The notes under the pieces are model-generated. The model did not search any database. It was not told the DNA's origin and worked only from the letters and a program-made list of their open reading frames with translations. From assembly GCA_963788055.1 (NCBI GenBank), contig CAWBFA010000001.1:620001-684000 (forward strand): 64,000 nt of DNA. The letters run 5' to 3'. A program made the translations under genes and the position numbers. This document shows positions 8,699 to 17,183 of the stretch, piece after piece (the stretch's first letter is position 1; each line of letters starts with the position of its first letter). Origin of the DNA: JACCTU01 sp963788055 (GTDB taxonomy: Bacteria > Actinomycetota > Thermoleophilia > Gaiellales > Gaiellaceae).

Positions 8699-8794
8699 CG
8701 TCTCCTTCATGCCGCGTGCCCTTTCGCGTAGAGCACCCGGCCGTAGCGCCGACGGGTCGCCGAAGGGCTGCGTGCACGGTCGCCCGTTCCCTCC

Positions 8795-9613
8795 TCACCC
8801 GTACCAGGCGGGTGCCGTGAGCCAAACCCGCCCCTGCGACCGCAGGCGGCGCTGCGCCGCGACCGCGGTCTGCCGATGATGGAAGAGGCCGTACACCGTC
8901 GGGCCGGCTCCGGTCACGTCGGCGCGGAAGGCGCCCAGCGCGCGCAACTCGTCGGCGAGCGGCGAGGAGACGAGGTCGTTGGGCGGGAGTGCGGCGAGAT
9001 CGCGCGCACGAGCGACGGCGGAGACCGCGTCGCGAAGCGTGGCCCGGCGGACGTCGTAGCCGGCGTCGCCGCCTCGACGGTCGAAGTCGTCGTACACGGC
9101 GCCTGTCGCGGACTTCGCCACGCCGCGCGGCACGAGGAGCACGACGAAGTAGTCCTGTGGCAGGTCGAGCGGTGTCAACGCTCCTCCCTCCTCCTCGCCG
9201 AGCTGGGGGCCGTTCACGAGGAAGAAGGGCACGTCGGCGCCGAGTGCACGTGCGAGCTCGTGCAGCCGATCCTCGGCGAGCGGCTCGTCGAGCATCGCGT
9301 TCGCGAGCCGGAGCGCGGTCGCGGCATCGGAGCTTCCCCCGCCGAGACCGGCCGCGACGGGGATGTGCTTCGCGATCCGCGCGCGCCAGCGCGGGCGCAC
9401 GCCGGCCTCGAGCGCGAGCGCGGTTAGCGCGGCCCGGACGAGCGTGTCCTCCGCGAACCCCTCGACGGTCAACCCGTCGCCGGGGCTCACCTCGACACGG
9501 TCGGCGAGCGCGAGTCGCTGTATGACGGTCGCAACCTCGTGCTTGCCGTCCGGCCGGAGCGGCCCCACGACGAGCGCGAGGTTGAGCTTCGCTGTCGCCG
9601 ACGCGCGGCTCAC
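8795..9613 (-). CDS. ispE: 4-(cytidine 5'-diphospho)-2-C-methyl-D-erythritol kinase
   Basis: IspE phosphorylates CDP-ME in the MEP isoprenoid pathway. The protein has 272 residues and a GHMP-kinase fold. KLNLALVVGPLRPDGKHEV is the N-terminal signature, with His near residue 25 in place of the usual DGYHE pattern. The ATP loop is IPVAAGLGGGSSDAATAL (about residues 84-101), and the C-terminal motif is DVTGAGPTVYGLF. The start overlaps the rsmA stop by four bases (ATGA, 9610-9613). The order rsmA-ispE is common in Actinobacteria. The 96 bases downstream (8699-8794) show nothing I recognise. Confidence 0.94.
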   Translation of the reverse strand: MSRASATAKLNLALVVGPLRPDGKHEVATVIQRLALADRVEVSPGDGLTVEGFAEDTLVRAALTALALEAGVRPRWRARIAKHIPVAAGLGGGSSDAATALRLANAMLDEPLAEDRLHELARALGADVPFFLVNGPQLGEEEGGALTPLDLPQDYFVVLLVPRGVAKSATGAVYDDFDRRGGDAGYDVRRATLRDAVSAVARARDLAALPPNDLVSSPLADELRALGAFRADVTGAGPTVYGLFHHRQTAVAAQRRLRSQGRVWLTAPAWYG

Positions 9614-10383
9614 AGTGCGCGGGCGAGCTCGACGAACTCCTGCGGCTCGAGCGCTTCGGCGCGAACGCCGGGCTCGCGGCCGATCTGCTCGAGCGCGGCA
9701 GCGGCCTCGTCGCGCGACGCGAGCCCCGACAGCTCGAGCGAGTTCGGGAGTGTCTTGCGGCGGTGCGCAAACGCCGCGCCGACGACGCGCTTGATTCGTC
9801 CGAAGTCCTCGGGCAGCCCCATCCGGCGAAACGCCACGAGCGCGGAGTCGACGTTCGGTCGCGGCCGAAAGACGGTTCGCGCGACCGGGTGAAAGCCGGT
9901 GCGTTCTGCCGCGAGCTGGACGAGCACTGACACGGCGCCGTACGCCTTCGTTCCCGGCGAGGCGAAGAAGCGGTCCGCTACCTCGCGCTGGACCATCACC
10001 GTCCAGTGCAGCACGCTCGGAAGGCCGTCGAGGCTCTCCGCGACGATCGGGGTCGCGATGTTGTACGGCAGGTTCGCAACGAGCTTCGTGGGCTTGGGAT
10101 CGAGCGTCGCGGGGTCGAGCCGGAGCGCGTCGGCGAAGCGGAGCTCGACGTTCGGGCTCTCGGCGAGCGCTTCGCGGAGCTTCGGCTCGAGCGAGCGATC
10201 GAGCTCCACCGCGTGGACGTGGGCGACGCGCGCGGCGAGGTAGCGCGTGAGAACGCCCAGCCCCGGTCCGATCTCGAGCACGACGTCGTCGACGTCAAGC
10301 TCGGCGAGCCGGCCGATCACGCCGAGGATGTTCTCGTCGACGAGGAAGTGCTGCCCCAGCTCCTTCTTCGGCGCGACGCTCAC
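9610..10383 (-). CDS. rsmA: 16S rRNA (adenine1518-N6/adenine1519-N6)-dimethyltransferase
   Basis: RsmA (KsgA) dimethylates two adenosines in helix 45 of 16S rRNA. The protein has 257 residues. The N-terminal KKELGQHFLVDENI motif is diagnostic. SAM motif I is VLEIGPGLGVLT (about residues 35-46), the acidic motif is AVELDRSL, and the catalytic motif is LVANLPYNIATP (about residues 103-114). The C-terminal helical domain holds FRPRPNVDSALV. It overlaps both neighbours by four bases (tatD upstream, ispE downstream), so metG-tatD-rsmA-ispE read as one coupled operon. Confidence 0.96.
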   Translation of the reverse strand: MSVAPKKELGQHFLVDENILGVIGRLAELDVDDVVLEIGPGLGVLTRYLAARVAHVHAVELDRSLEPKLREALAESPNVELRFADALRLDPATLDPKPTKLVANLPYNIATPIVAESLDGLPSVLHWTVMVQREVADRFFASPGTKAYGAVSVLVQLAAERTGFHPVARTVFRPRPNVDSALVAFRRMGLPEDFGRIKRVVGAAFAHRRKTLPNSLELSGLASRDEAAAALEQIGREPGVRAEALEPQEFVELARAL

Positions 10384-11120
10384 GGCAGCCCGAACGCACG
10401 CTTCGCGTTCTCGTCGACCTGCGCCGCAAGCGCTTCCCGGTCCTCGCCGCGGGTGCGGGCAAGGGCGTCGAGCGTGTGCACGACGTATGCCGGCTCGTTC
10501 GGCCGTCCACGGAGCGGCTCGGGCGAGAGGTATGGCGCGTCGGTCTCGGTGAGGAGGAGATCCGCAGGGACCTGCGTCGCCGCGAGGCGCAGGTCCGACG
10601 CGTTCTTGTACGTGACGTTGCCGGCGAACGAGACGTAGTACCCACGCTCGAGTGCGACGGGGAGAGCCGACGGATAAGAGAAGCAGTGCAGGACGACGGT
10701 GCCACCGAACGATCCGAGCTCCTCGAGCACGGCCTCGTCGGCCGCGCGGTTGTGGATCACGACCGGTCTCCCGAGCTCGGCTGCGAGCTCGAGGTGCTGT
10801 CGGAAGAGCGCCAACTGGCGGTCGTGCGGCGCGTAGTCGCGGAAGAAGTCGAGGCCGGTCTCCCCCACCGCGACTGCGAGCGGGTCGGTGAGGAAATCGC
10901 GCAGCTCGTCCAGATCGTGGTCGCCACTCGCCTCGTGCGGGTGGATCCCGAGGATCGCGAACACCTCGGCATGCCGTTCTGCGAGCTCGAGCGCGGCGCG
11001 GCAGCGCTCAATCGTCGTGCCGACGGTGAGGATCCGTCCGACGCCGGCCTCGCGCGCACGCCGAACGAGCTCGTCGGGCGGATCCGCGCACGCGTCGAGG
11101 TGCGCATGGGTGTCGATCAC
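10380..11120 (-). CDS. tatD: TatD-family metal-dependent DNase
   Basis: This is a 246-residue TIM-barrel metal-dependent hydrolase of the TatD/YcfH family. VIDTHAHLDACADPP carries the HxH pair (residues 5 and 7). AVGETGLDFFRDYAPHDRQ holds the catalytic Glu. PVVIHNRAADEA and VVLHCFSY give two more His, and LLTETDAPYLSPEP the final Asp. Known members act as 3'-5' exonucleases on DNA and RNA. GTG 11120 is chosen because it overlaps the metG stop (GTGA) and opens directly into the signature. Confidence 0.93.
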   Translation of the reverse strand: MIDTHAHLDACADPPDELVRRAREAGVGRILTVGTTIERCRAALELAERHAEVFAILGIHPHEASGDHDLDELRDFLTDPLAVAVGETGLDFFRDYAPHDRQLALFRQHLELAAELGRPVVIHNRAADEAVLEELGSFGGTVVLHCFSYPSALPVALERGYYVSFAGNVTYKNASDLRLAATQVPADLLLTETDAPYLSPEPLRGRPNEPAYVVHTLDALARTRGEDREALAAQVDENAKRAFGLP

Positions 11121-12640
11121 GCCGCTGTCGCGGGAGCCTCGAGGCGCGGGAAGAGAGGCTGCGCCGCCTCGATGCCGTCGGTCGGGACGGTCTTCCCGAC
11201 GGCGACGTTCTCCCAGGCCAGGTCGTCCGGCTGACCCAGTGCCTCCAGGATGCGGGGCGACGTCTCGGGGAGGTAGGGCGAAAGTGCGACCGCGGTCGCG
11301 CGTAGACCGTCCACGAGCGTGTAGAGCACGCGGTCGAGCTGCGGGGCGTTCGCATCGTCCTTCGCCAGCTCCCAGGGCTTCGTGTCGGTGACGAGCTTGT
11401 TCAGCTGTCGAACGAGGTCCCAGATCGCGTCGAGCGCGCCCGTGATGTCGAAGACATCGAGCTTCCCCGCCACGGTGGTGCGCAGCTCGTCGACGGTCGC
11501 CGGTTCGAGCAAGCTTTCCGCTGCGGGAACTCGCCCGTCCCGGTACTTGACCAGCATCGCGGTCGTGCGCGACAGGAGGTTGCCGAGATCGTTTCCGAGC
11601 TCCTTCTCGTAGCGTTCGTGCAGCGAGTCGAGCGAGACCGAGCCGTCCTGGCCGAACGAGACCGCGCGCGCCACATAGAACCGGACCGGGTCGATCCCAT
11701 AGACACCGACCAGGTCGAGCGGGTCGATCACGTTGCCGAGCGTCTTCGAGATCTTCCGATCGTCGAGCAGCAGGTAGCCGTGGACGAAGAGCTGCCTCGG
11801 CACGCTGTACCCGGCCGCGAGCAACAACGCCGGCCAGAGGACACAGTGGAGCCGCAGGATGTCCTTGCCGAGCAGGTGGCGGACCTCGGGCCAATAGTGG
11901 TCGCGCAGGTCTTCGCCGGGGCGCGCGTACGTCAGCGCGCTGAGGTAGTTGATCAGCGCGTCGACCCAGACCCACGTGACCTGCTCGGGATCCCATGGAA
12001 TCGGAACCCCCCACGGCTGTCCCTGTCGGCTGAGGCTGAAGTCCTCGAGCCCGGACTCGATCAGGCTGCGCGCCTCGTTGTATCGGAACCGCGGCAGCAC
12101 GAAGTCCGGACGCTCGTCGTAGAGATCGAGCAGCTGCTGCTGGAAGTCCGAGAGCCTGAAGAACCAGTTCTGCTCCTCGATGTACTCAGGGACCGTCCCG
12201 TGCAGAGGGCACTTTCCGTCGACGAGCTCGTCTTCCGAGATGAAGGTCTCGTGGCCCACGCAGTACAAGCCCGCGTAGGTCCCCTCGTAGATGTGCCCGT
12301 TCGCCCGGATTCGCTCGATGAACTCCTGAACGAAGCGCTTGTGCTCCTCGTCAGTCGTCCGGATGAAGAAGTCGGGCTCCGCGCCGACGCGCCCCGGCAG
12401 CGGTCGCCAGTTGTCCTCGACGATCTGGTCGACGAACACCTTCGCGTCGAGACCGCGCTCCTCCGCGACCCGATACACCTTCGACGCATGCTCGTCGGTC
12501 CCGGTCAGGAAGAACGCGTCCTCGCCTCGCTGGCGGTGATGGCGCACGAGGATGTCCGCAGCGATCGTCGTGTAGGCGTGCCCGATGTGCGGGGTCGAGT
12601 TGACGTAGTAGATCGGTGTGGTCAGGTAGAAGCGATTCAC
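11117..12640 (-). CDS. metG: methionyl-tRNA synthetase
   Basis: This class I aminoacyl-tRNA synthetase charges tRNA-Met. The start is taken as GTG 12640 (507 aa); the frame is open much further upstream, but the translation there is not family-like. HIGH is at residues 18-21 in STPHIGHAYTTIAADI. The editing/zinc region holds GLYCVGHETF and DGKCPLHG. WVDALINYLSALTY is conserved, and the KMSKS loop reads KISKTLGN. No C-terminal tRNA-binding domain is present, which is normal for the short actinobacterial form. The stop overlaps the tatD GTG. The 5' end lies inside the open frame of the M23 gene. Confidence 0.95.
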   Translation of the reverse strand: MNRFYLTTPIYYVNSTPHIGHAYTTIAADILVRHHRQRGEDAFFLTGTDEHASKVYRVAEERGLDAKVFVDQIVEDNWRPLPGRVGAEPDFFIRTTDEEHKRFVQEFIERIRANGHIYEGTYAGLYCVGHETFISEDELVDGKCPLHGTVPEYIEEQNWFFRLSDFQQQLLDLYDERPDFVLPRFRYNEARSLIESGLEDFSLSRQGQPWGVPIPWDPEQVTWVWVDALINYLSALTYARPGEDLRDHYWPEVRHLLGKDILRLHCVLWPALLLAAGYSVPRQLFVHGYLLLDDRKISKTLGNVIDPLDLVGVYGIDPVRFYVARAVSFGQDGSVSLDSLHERYEKELGNDLGNLLSRTTAMLVKYRDGRVPAAESLLEPATVDELRTTVAGKLDVFDITGALDAIWDLVRQLNKLVTDTKPWELAKDDANAPQLDRVLYTLVDGLRATAVALSPYLPETSPRILEALGQPDDLAWENVAVGKTVPTDGIEAAQPLFPRLEAPATAA

Positions 12641-13694
12641 CGCCGTCAATGATAGGTCGAGCCTTTCGCGTGACCGCGTACGCGAGCGTCCCGAGCCCAA
12701 CGAGAAGCGAGAGCGCGAGTCCGAGCAGGAGCCATTCGGGGCGCGAGTCGGCTCGATCCCGGCGCGGAACGGGACCGGCAGCGCGCGACGCGAGTGCACG
12801 CGATCGCAGCGGCGTGCCGGCAGCCGTCCGCAGCGAAGGCTCCATCGTGGGGCGGCGCGTCGACGGGGTTGACCGGGTTGCACGGCGCGACTCGAGCCCC
12901 GGGCTCGCGACCGCCTGCGCCGGCTCCCGATCCGCCGTCTCGTCCACGCGGGCGAGCGCTCGCAGCCCATCAGCGCGCACGATGACTCCTCGGGCCGGAG
13001 CAGGCCTCGTCGACGACACGACCTCCAACCTGCCTGCCTCGTCGGCCGACTCCGCCGCGACGCCAGCGGGTTCCTCGCTCCAGATCGGCCCAGCGACGGC
13101 GGCCGGCGGCGCAGGTTGCGGAGCAACGGCTGGAGGCGACGGCTGCACGGGCTGTTCGACGCGCTGGGCGGGCGGCGCGGGCTGCGTCTCCGCCGGCGCC
13201 GCCGGCGCCGGAGGCGGCGTGGGAACCACGCCCTTCGGGCGCTCGGGCAGGAACGCGATCGGGTCGACGTAGCCCTCCTCGTCGGCCGTGCGCCGCACAC
13301 CCATGTGGACGTGCGGCTCGCGCGTCACAGCGTCTGCGCTCTCGCCGATCGTGCCGACCCGCGCTCCCTCGGCGACCTGGTCGCCACGCTCCACGCCGAT
13401 CGACCCAAGCTGCAGCAGGGTCACCGAGTAGCCGTCGCCCGTCCGGATCGTCAGCGCACGACCACCGCCGGGAACGGAGCCGGCGAACGACACGGTCCCC
13501 GTCGCGGGCGCGCGCACCGACTCGCCGAGCGCGCCGCCCACGTCGATCCCGCGATGCTGTCCTCCCGCGTACGGGTCGGAGCCGAACGCGAACGGTCGGA
13601 GCACCGGGCCGTCGATCGGCCAGGTCCACGCGTGCGCAAGATTCGGAAGCAGCAGCGCGATGAGCGCGCTCGAGACGACCGCGAGCCGACGCAT
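12351..13694 (-). CDS. secreted/anchored M23-family metallopeptidase
   Basis: The 447-residue product has a signal peptide (residues 1-23, LALLLPNLAHA-like). An M23/LytM domain follows (about 28-150) with HRGIDVG and PHVHMGVR, the HxxxD and HxH zinc motifs. Next come a Pro/Ala-rich linker, a basic low-complexity region, and one membrane segment near 320-342 (WLLLGLALSLLVGLGTLAYAV). The last about 95 residues are read through metG codons in another frame and look non-protein-like. The true gene probably ends near 12645, where a neighbouring frame has TGA, if one base is wrong. AAGGAGGT stands just before the ATG. Role: peptidoglycan hydrolysis or its regulation. Confidence 0.85.
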   Translation of the reverse strand: MRRLAVVSSALIALLLPNLAHAWTWPIDGPVLRPFAFGSDPYAGGQHRGIDVGGALGESVRAPATGTVSFAGSVPGGGRALTIRTGDGYSVTLLQLGSIGVERGDQVAEGARVGTIGESADAVTREPHVHMGVRRTADEEGYVDPIAFLPERPKGVVPTPPPAPAAPAETQPAPPAQRVEQPVQPSPPAVAPQPAPPAAVAGPIWSEEPAGVAAESADEAGRLEVVSSTRPAPARGVIVRADGLRALARVDETADREPAQAVASPGLESRRATRSTPSTRRPTMEPSLRTAAGTPLRSRALASRAAGPVPRRDRADSRPEWLLLGLALSLLVGLGTLAYAVTRKARPIIDGGESLLPDHTDLLRQLDPAHRARLHDDRCGHPRAPSPPARRGRVLPDRDRRACVEGVSGRGGARSRREGVRRPDRRGQLATAAGARRRGARLLHPDD

Positions 13695-13807
13695 CGTCGG
13701 ACCTCCTTCGTTGTCAGCGGGGTGAACGACCGAACGTCGAACGTAGCAGCGGCTTCGACCGTTGTCACGGGTGGCGACGCGAATGTGGAGAGGTCGTTAC
13801 GGTCTTG

Positions 13808-14617
13808 TTACAGAGAGCGGTCATAGAGCGTGTTGCGCGACACGCCCGTCAAGCGTGAGACGAGTTCCGCCGCACGACGCCGCGGCAGTCCGGCAGCGAC
13901 GAGCTCGGCCACCGCGGACGTGGCTGCTTCCTCTTCCTCGGACGTCGCCGTCGTCTCCGCGGGCCCGAGCACGAGCACGATCTCGCCCTTCGGCGGCTCG
14001 GCGAATCGCGCCGCCAGCTCGGCCGCCGTGCCGCGCTCAACCTCCTCGTAGAACTTCGTCAGCTCACGCGCGACCGCGACCTGTCGGTCCGGCATCGCTT
14101 CGGCGAGCGACCGGAGCGACCTCGGCAGCCGCTGCGCCGACTCGAACGCGACGACGGCGTGCGGCCAGCGTGCGAGCTCGGCCCAGAGCTCGCGCAAGCC
14201 GTGCTCGAATCGAGGCAGGAACCCGATGAACTGGAAGCGGTCCGCGCCGAGCCCGGAGGCCACGAGCGCGGTGTCGACCGCGGACGGCCCTGGCAGCACG
14301 GTTACGGGCACGCCCGCGTCGAGAGCCGCCGCGACGAGCCGCGCGCCCGGGTCGCTCACACCCGGCAGCCCGGCGTCGGTGACGAGCGCCATCCGCTCGC
14401 CGGCGACGAGCCTCGGGACGAGCTCGGCGGTCCGCTTGGCCTCATTGTGCTCGTGGTAGCTCAGCAGCTTCGCCGCGATGCCGTGGCGGTCGAGCAGCAC
14501 GCGCGTCACGCGGGTGTCCTCGCAGAGCACGACGTCAGCCGCGCGCAGCTCGTCGAGCACGCGCAGCGTGACGTCGTCGAGATTGCCGATCGGGGTCGCG
14601 CAGACGGCGAGTGGCAT
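13808..14617 (-). CDS. rsmI: 16S rRNA (cytidine1402-2'-O)-methyltransferase
   Basis: RsmI methylates the ribose of C1402 in the 16S rRNA decoding centre. The protein has 269 residues and a tetrapyrrole-methylase fold. The N-terminus is VCATPIGNLDDVTLRVLDEL. VLCEDTRVTRVLL, LVTDAGLPGVSDPGARL, and VLPGPSAVDTALVASGL are family motifs. ATG 14617 is chosen over the longer open frame because it follows GAAGGGGCACTG and begins at the family N-terminus. The C-terminal extension LPRRRAAELVSRLTGVSRN resembles the usual RsmI HTH-like tail. Element C lies upstream. Confidence 0.94.
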   Translation of the reverse strand: MPLAVCATPIGNLDDVTLRVLDELRAADVVLCEDTRVTRVLLDRHGIAAKLLSYHEHNEAKRTAELVPRLVAGERMALVTDAGLPGVSDPGARLVAAALDAGVPVTVLPGPSAVDTALVASGLGADRFQFIGFLPRFEHGLRELWAELARWPHAVVAFESAQRLPRSLRSLAEAMPDRQVAVARELTKFYEEVERGTAAELAARFAEPPKGEIVLVLGPAETTATSEEEEAATSAVAELVAAGLPRRRAAELVSRLTGVSRNTLYDRSL

Positions 14618-14646
14618 CAGTGCCCCTTCAGGTAATCTGCCCCGCT

Positions 14647-14750
14647 TCTGGGTCGCGAGCACCAAGCCAGAGGCCGCACTCGTCCGCGGCCAAGGCCGGT
14701 TGCCTTGGCAAGGGCGAGGGTGGACTGGCGCCGCGTGATCGGGGGCCAGA
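14647..14750. repeat. structured intergenic element, copy C
   Basis: This 104-base element lies between the ROK kinase gene and rsmI. TCTGG (14647-14651) pairs with CCAGA (14746-14750), and CGCGA (14654-14658) pairs imperfectly with TCGGG (14739-14743), in the same register as in copy A. An internal 8-bp stem GCCAAGGC/GCCTTGGC (14689-14696, 14702-14709) replaces the different CGTACGT hairpin of copy A. Shared blocks are TCGCGAGCACCAAGCCAGA (17 of 19 identical to A) and TGGCGCCGCGTGATCG. Pairing is preserved while the inner sequence differs. Confidence 0.55.
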
Positions 14751-14768
14751 CGCAGTGTGCCGGAGGCA

Positions 14769-15684
14769 CTACGCCGCGTCGAGCGCCTCGAACGCGACGA
14801 AGCCCGCGCCGACGACCCCGGCGTCCGAGCCGAGCGTAGCGGGCATGACGCGGACGAGCTCGCGGCCGGGCGAGAGCGCCTCGCGCAGCATCACCTCGCG
14901 CGCCGGTGCGAGCAAGAGCTCGCCGGCGGCCTCGCCCCACCCCCCTCCGACCACGATCATCTCCGGGTTGAAGATGTTCACGAGCGAGCCGAACGCAGAG
15001 CCCAGACGCCTGCCCATCCGATGGAGGATCTCGAGCGCCTGCTCATCGTCGTCGTGCGCACGATCGAGCAGCGTGCGGGCGTCCGCGTCCGGGCCGAACA
15101 CCGCCTGCGCGTCGGCAGCCGCCGCCAGTCCCGTCGCGTAGGCCTCCAGATGTCCTCGTCCCGTGCAGTTCCCCTGGCACGGGCGGCCGTCGTGCTCGAT
15201 CACCATGTGCCCGAGCTCGGCCGCGGCACCGAGCGCGCCCCGGTACGGGCGTCCGTCGAGGATCAGTCCACCGCCGACACCGGTGCCGAGGGTGAGCATG
15301 ATCAGGTGGCGCGTCCCGCGCCCGGCGCCGGCGTGCCACTCGCCGATCGCGGCGGCGTTCGCGTCGTTTTCGATCCCGCACGGCAATCCGAAGCGCTCGC
15401 CGAGCAGCGTTCGGAGCGGGACGTCGGTCAGCGGGATGTTCACGGAGGAGACCGCCGTCCCGGTGGCCTGGTCGATCGTCGACGGCACCCCGAGCCCAAT
15501 CGCCGCGACGCCGTCGCCGACCAGCCCGGCGACCGCGTCGCCGATCGCCCGCGACGACCTCCTCCTCGGACGCCGTCGGCGTCGGCACCTCCTTGAGCGA
15601 CTCGACCTTTCCGGACCTGTCGACGAGCCCGGCGGCGATTTTCGTCCCGCCGAGGTCGACGCCGATGACGCGGTTTGCCTCCAC
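14769..15684 (-). CDS. ROK-family sugar kinase (glucokinase-like), frameshifted
   Basis: ROK kinases phosphorylate glucose or related sugars with ATP. GTG 15684 opens NRVIGVDLGGTKIAAGLVDRSG, the N-terminal phosphate-binding motif. Near 15550 the frame must change by one base to continue as RAIGDAVAGLVGDGVAAIGLGVPS. The C-terminal 230 residues are intact: IENDANAAAIGEWHAG, MLTLGTGVGGGLILDG, and ELGHMVIEHDG. The zinc motif region reads CQGNCTGRGHLEAY, with His where many ROK proteins have Cys. The break looks like one missing C (GTCGCGGGCG). Repaired length is about 305 residues. The substrate is inferred only from family. Confidence 0.85.
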
Positions 15685-15711
15685 GAGCGCGCGGCTACGA
15701 TAACCGCCCCG

Positions 15712-16876
15712 ATGGCCCGAGGAGACAAGCCGTACCGCGTCTATCGCGGCGGCCGGACGAAGGGCAGGGTCCCGTTGCAGCGGCGCGTCGAGCAGAAGCC
15801 TCGGCGCGACGGACGCGGCCCGGACCGTCCGGTCGCCCCCGCAGCGCCCACCTTGCCGGCGGCGCCGCAGCCGCCGCCGTTGGCCCAGGCGGGTCGGCAT
15901 CACGCTGGTGGTGCTCGCGCTGCTCGTGCTCGTCTGGGCTCTCGTGAGCTACTTCGCGCTCGCCCGCGCGCTCGACGGCGCGAACCAGCGCCTCGGTCCG
16001 GTCGCGCTCGACGAGCAGAACGGCCTGCTGCTCTCGGATCCCTCGACCACGCTGCTCCTCGGAACCGACCACGGACCCGGGGCCGGGCGGGAGAGCGCCC
16101 GCCGGTCGGACTCGATCATGCTCGTTCGCACGGACCCGGGGCGGGGTCGAACCTCGTTCCTGTCGATCCCGCGCGACCTGCGCGTCGACGTGCCGGGCCA
16201 CGGTTTCGCGAAGGTCAACGCCGCGTTCCAGATCGGCGGCCCGCAGCTCACCGTGAAGACGCTCAAGAGCTTCACCGGCCTCCAGATCAACCACGTCGTC
16301 GTCGTCGACTTTCAGAGCTTCGAGCAGCTGATCGACGCACTCGGCGGCGTGACGATCGACGTGCCGGAGCCGATCGTCTCGAACCGCTTCGACTGCCCGT
16401 TCGCGACGCGGGAACAGTGCCAACGCTGGGGCGGGTGGCGCTTCGCGGCAGGTGAGCAGACGATGAACGGACGCCGTGCGCTCGTCTACTCGCGCATCCG
16501 CGAGAACCAGCTCGACCCCGCAGAGAACGACCTGACGCGCGGCGAGCGCCAACAGGCAGTCGTGCGAGCGATCGGCGACGACGTCACGAGCTTCTCGACG
16601 CTCGTGCGGATGCCCTTCCTCGCCGACGACCTGATCGCGCCGCTCGCTACCGACCTCTCGGCCGGGCAGTTCGCGCAGCTCGCGGCGGTCAAGGTCCGGT
16701 CGGGCGCGACGCTCCGGTGCAGGCTCGGGGGAACGCCGACCTCGGTCGGCGGCGAGTCGTTCCTGATCGGCAGCGAGGAGAACCGGAACGTGATCCTGAT
16801 GTTCCTGGGCGTCGCGGCGCCACAACCGCCGCCGCCCGGCACCGGGCCCTTCGGCGCGGGCTGCGTCGACGGTTAG
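15712..16876 (+). CDS. LCP (LytR-CpsA-Psr) family cell-wall protein, frameshifted near the N-terminus
   Basis: LCP enzymes attach polymers to peptidoglycan at the outer membrane face. ATG 15712 opens a basic, Pro-rich cytoplasmic N-terminus (MARGDKPYRVYRGGRTKGR). Near 15885-15895 the frame shifts by one base into the membrane anchor ITLVVLALLVLVWALVSYFAL. The LCP domain then shows TTLLLGTDHG, RRSDSIMLVRTD, SFLSIPRDLRVDVPGHG, and KVNAAFQIGGP, with the Arg/Asp residues typical of the phosphate-binding site. YSRIRENQLDPAENDLTRGERQQ is also characteristic. The 3' end overlaps the convergent fmdB-like gene by four bases. Confidence 0.9.
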
Positions 16877-17166
16877 GAGGGCTTGGTCTCCGGCTTCGAC
16901 TCGGAGGACTTCTTCTCGCCGCTGTCCGAGCCGCTGCTGTCCGGGCCGCTGCCATCGCCCGATTCTTTCCCGCCGCCGCGCTTGCGCGAGCGGCCGTAGT
17001 CCGTCGAGTAGAACCCCGACCCTTTGAAGTGGACCGCCACGGGGTAGAGAACGCGCTGCAACGGGGACGCTCCGCAGACCTCACACTTCTCGGGCGGAGG
17101 GTCGTCCATCCGCTGGAAGATCTCGAACACGTGCCCGTTCGGGCAACGGTATTCGTAGATCGGCAC
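16873..17166 (-). CDS. FmdB-family zinc-ribbon protein
   Basis: This 97-residue protein begins MPIYEYRCPNGHVFE, the hallmark of the FmdB putative regulatory family. The zinc ribbon uses Cys8, His12 and the pair in CEVCG near residues 28-31. FKGSGFYSTDYGRS is the second conserved block. The tail from about residue 65 is a low-complexity Ser/Gly/Asp/Lys stretch. The function of the family is not established; regulation of amidase genes was suggested for the founding member. It converges with the LCP gene, with stop codons overlapping. Confidence 0.9.
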   Translation of the reverse strand: MPIYEYRCPNGHVFEIFQRMDDPPPEKCEVCGASPLQRVLYPVAVHFKGSGFYSTDYGRSRKRGGGKESGDGSGPDSSGSDSGEKKSSESKPETKPS

Positions 17167-17183
17167 CCGGCGAGACTAGCAGC

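Noticed and set aside
8699..8794. Short gene or RNA between the MBL hydrolase and ispE
   Set aside because: No frame with a start and protein character and no stable hairpin were seen.
13695..13807. Riboswitch upstream of the M23 peptidase
   Set aside because: The gap is only 113 bases, too short for a ydaO-type element, and shows no matching conserved motif.
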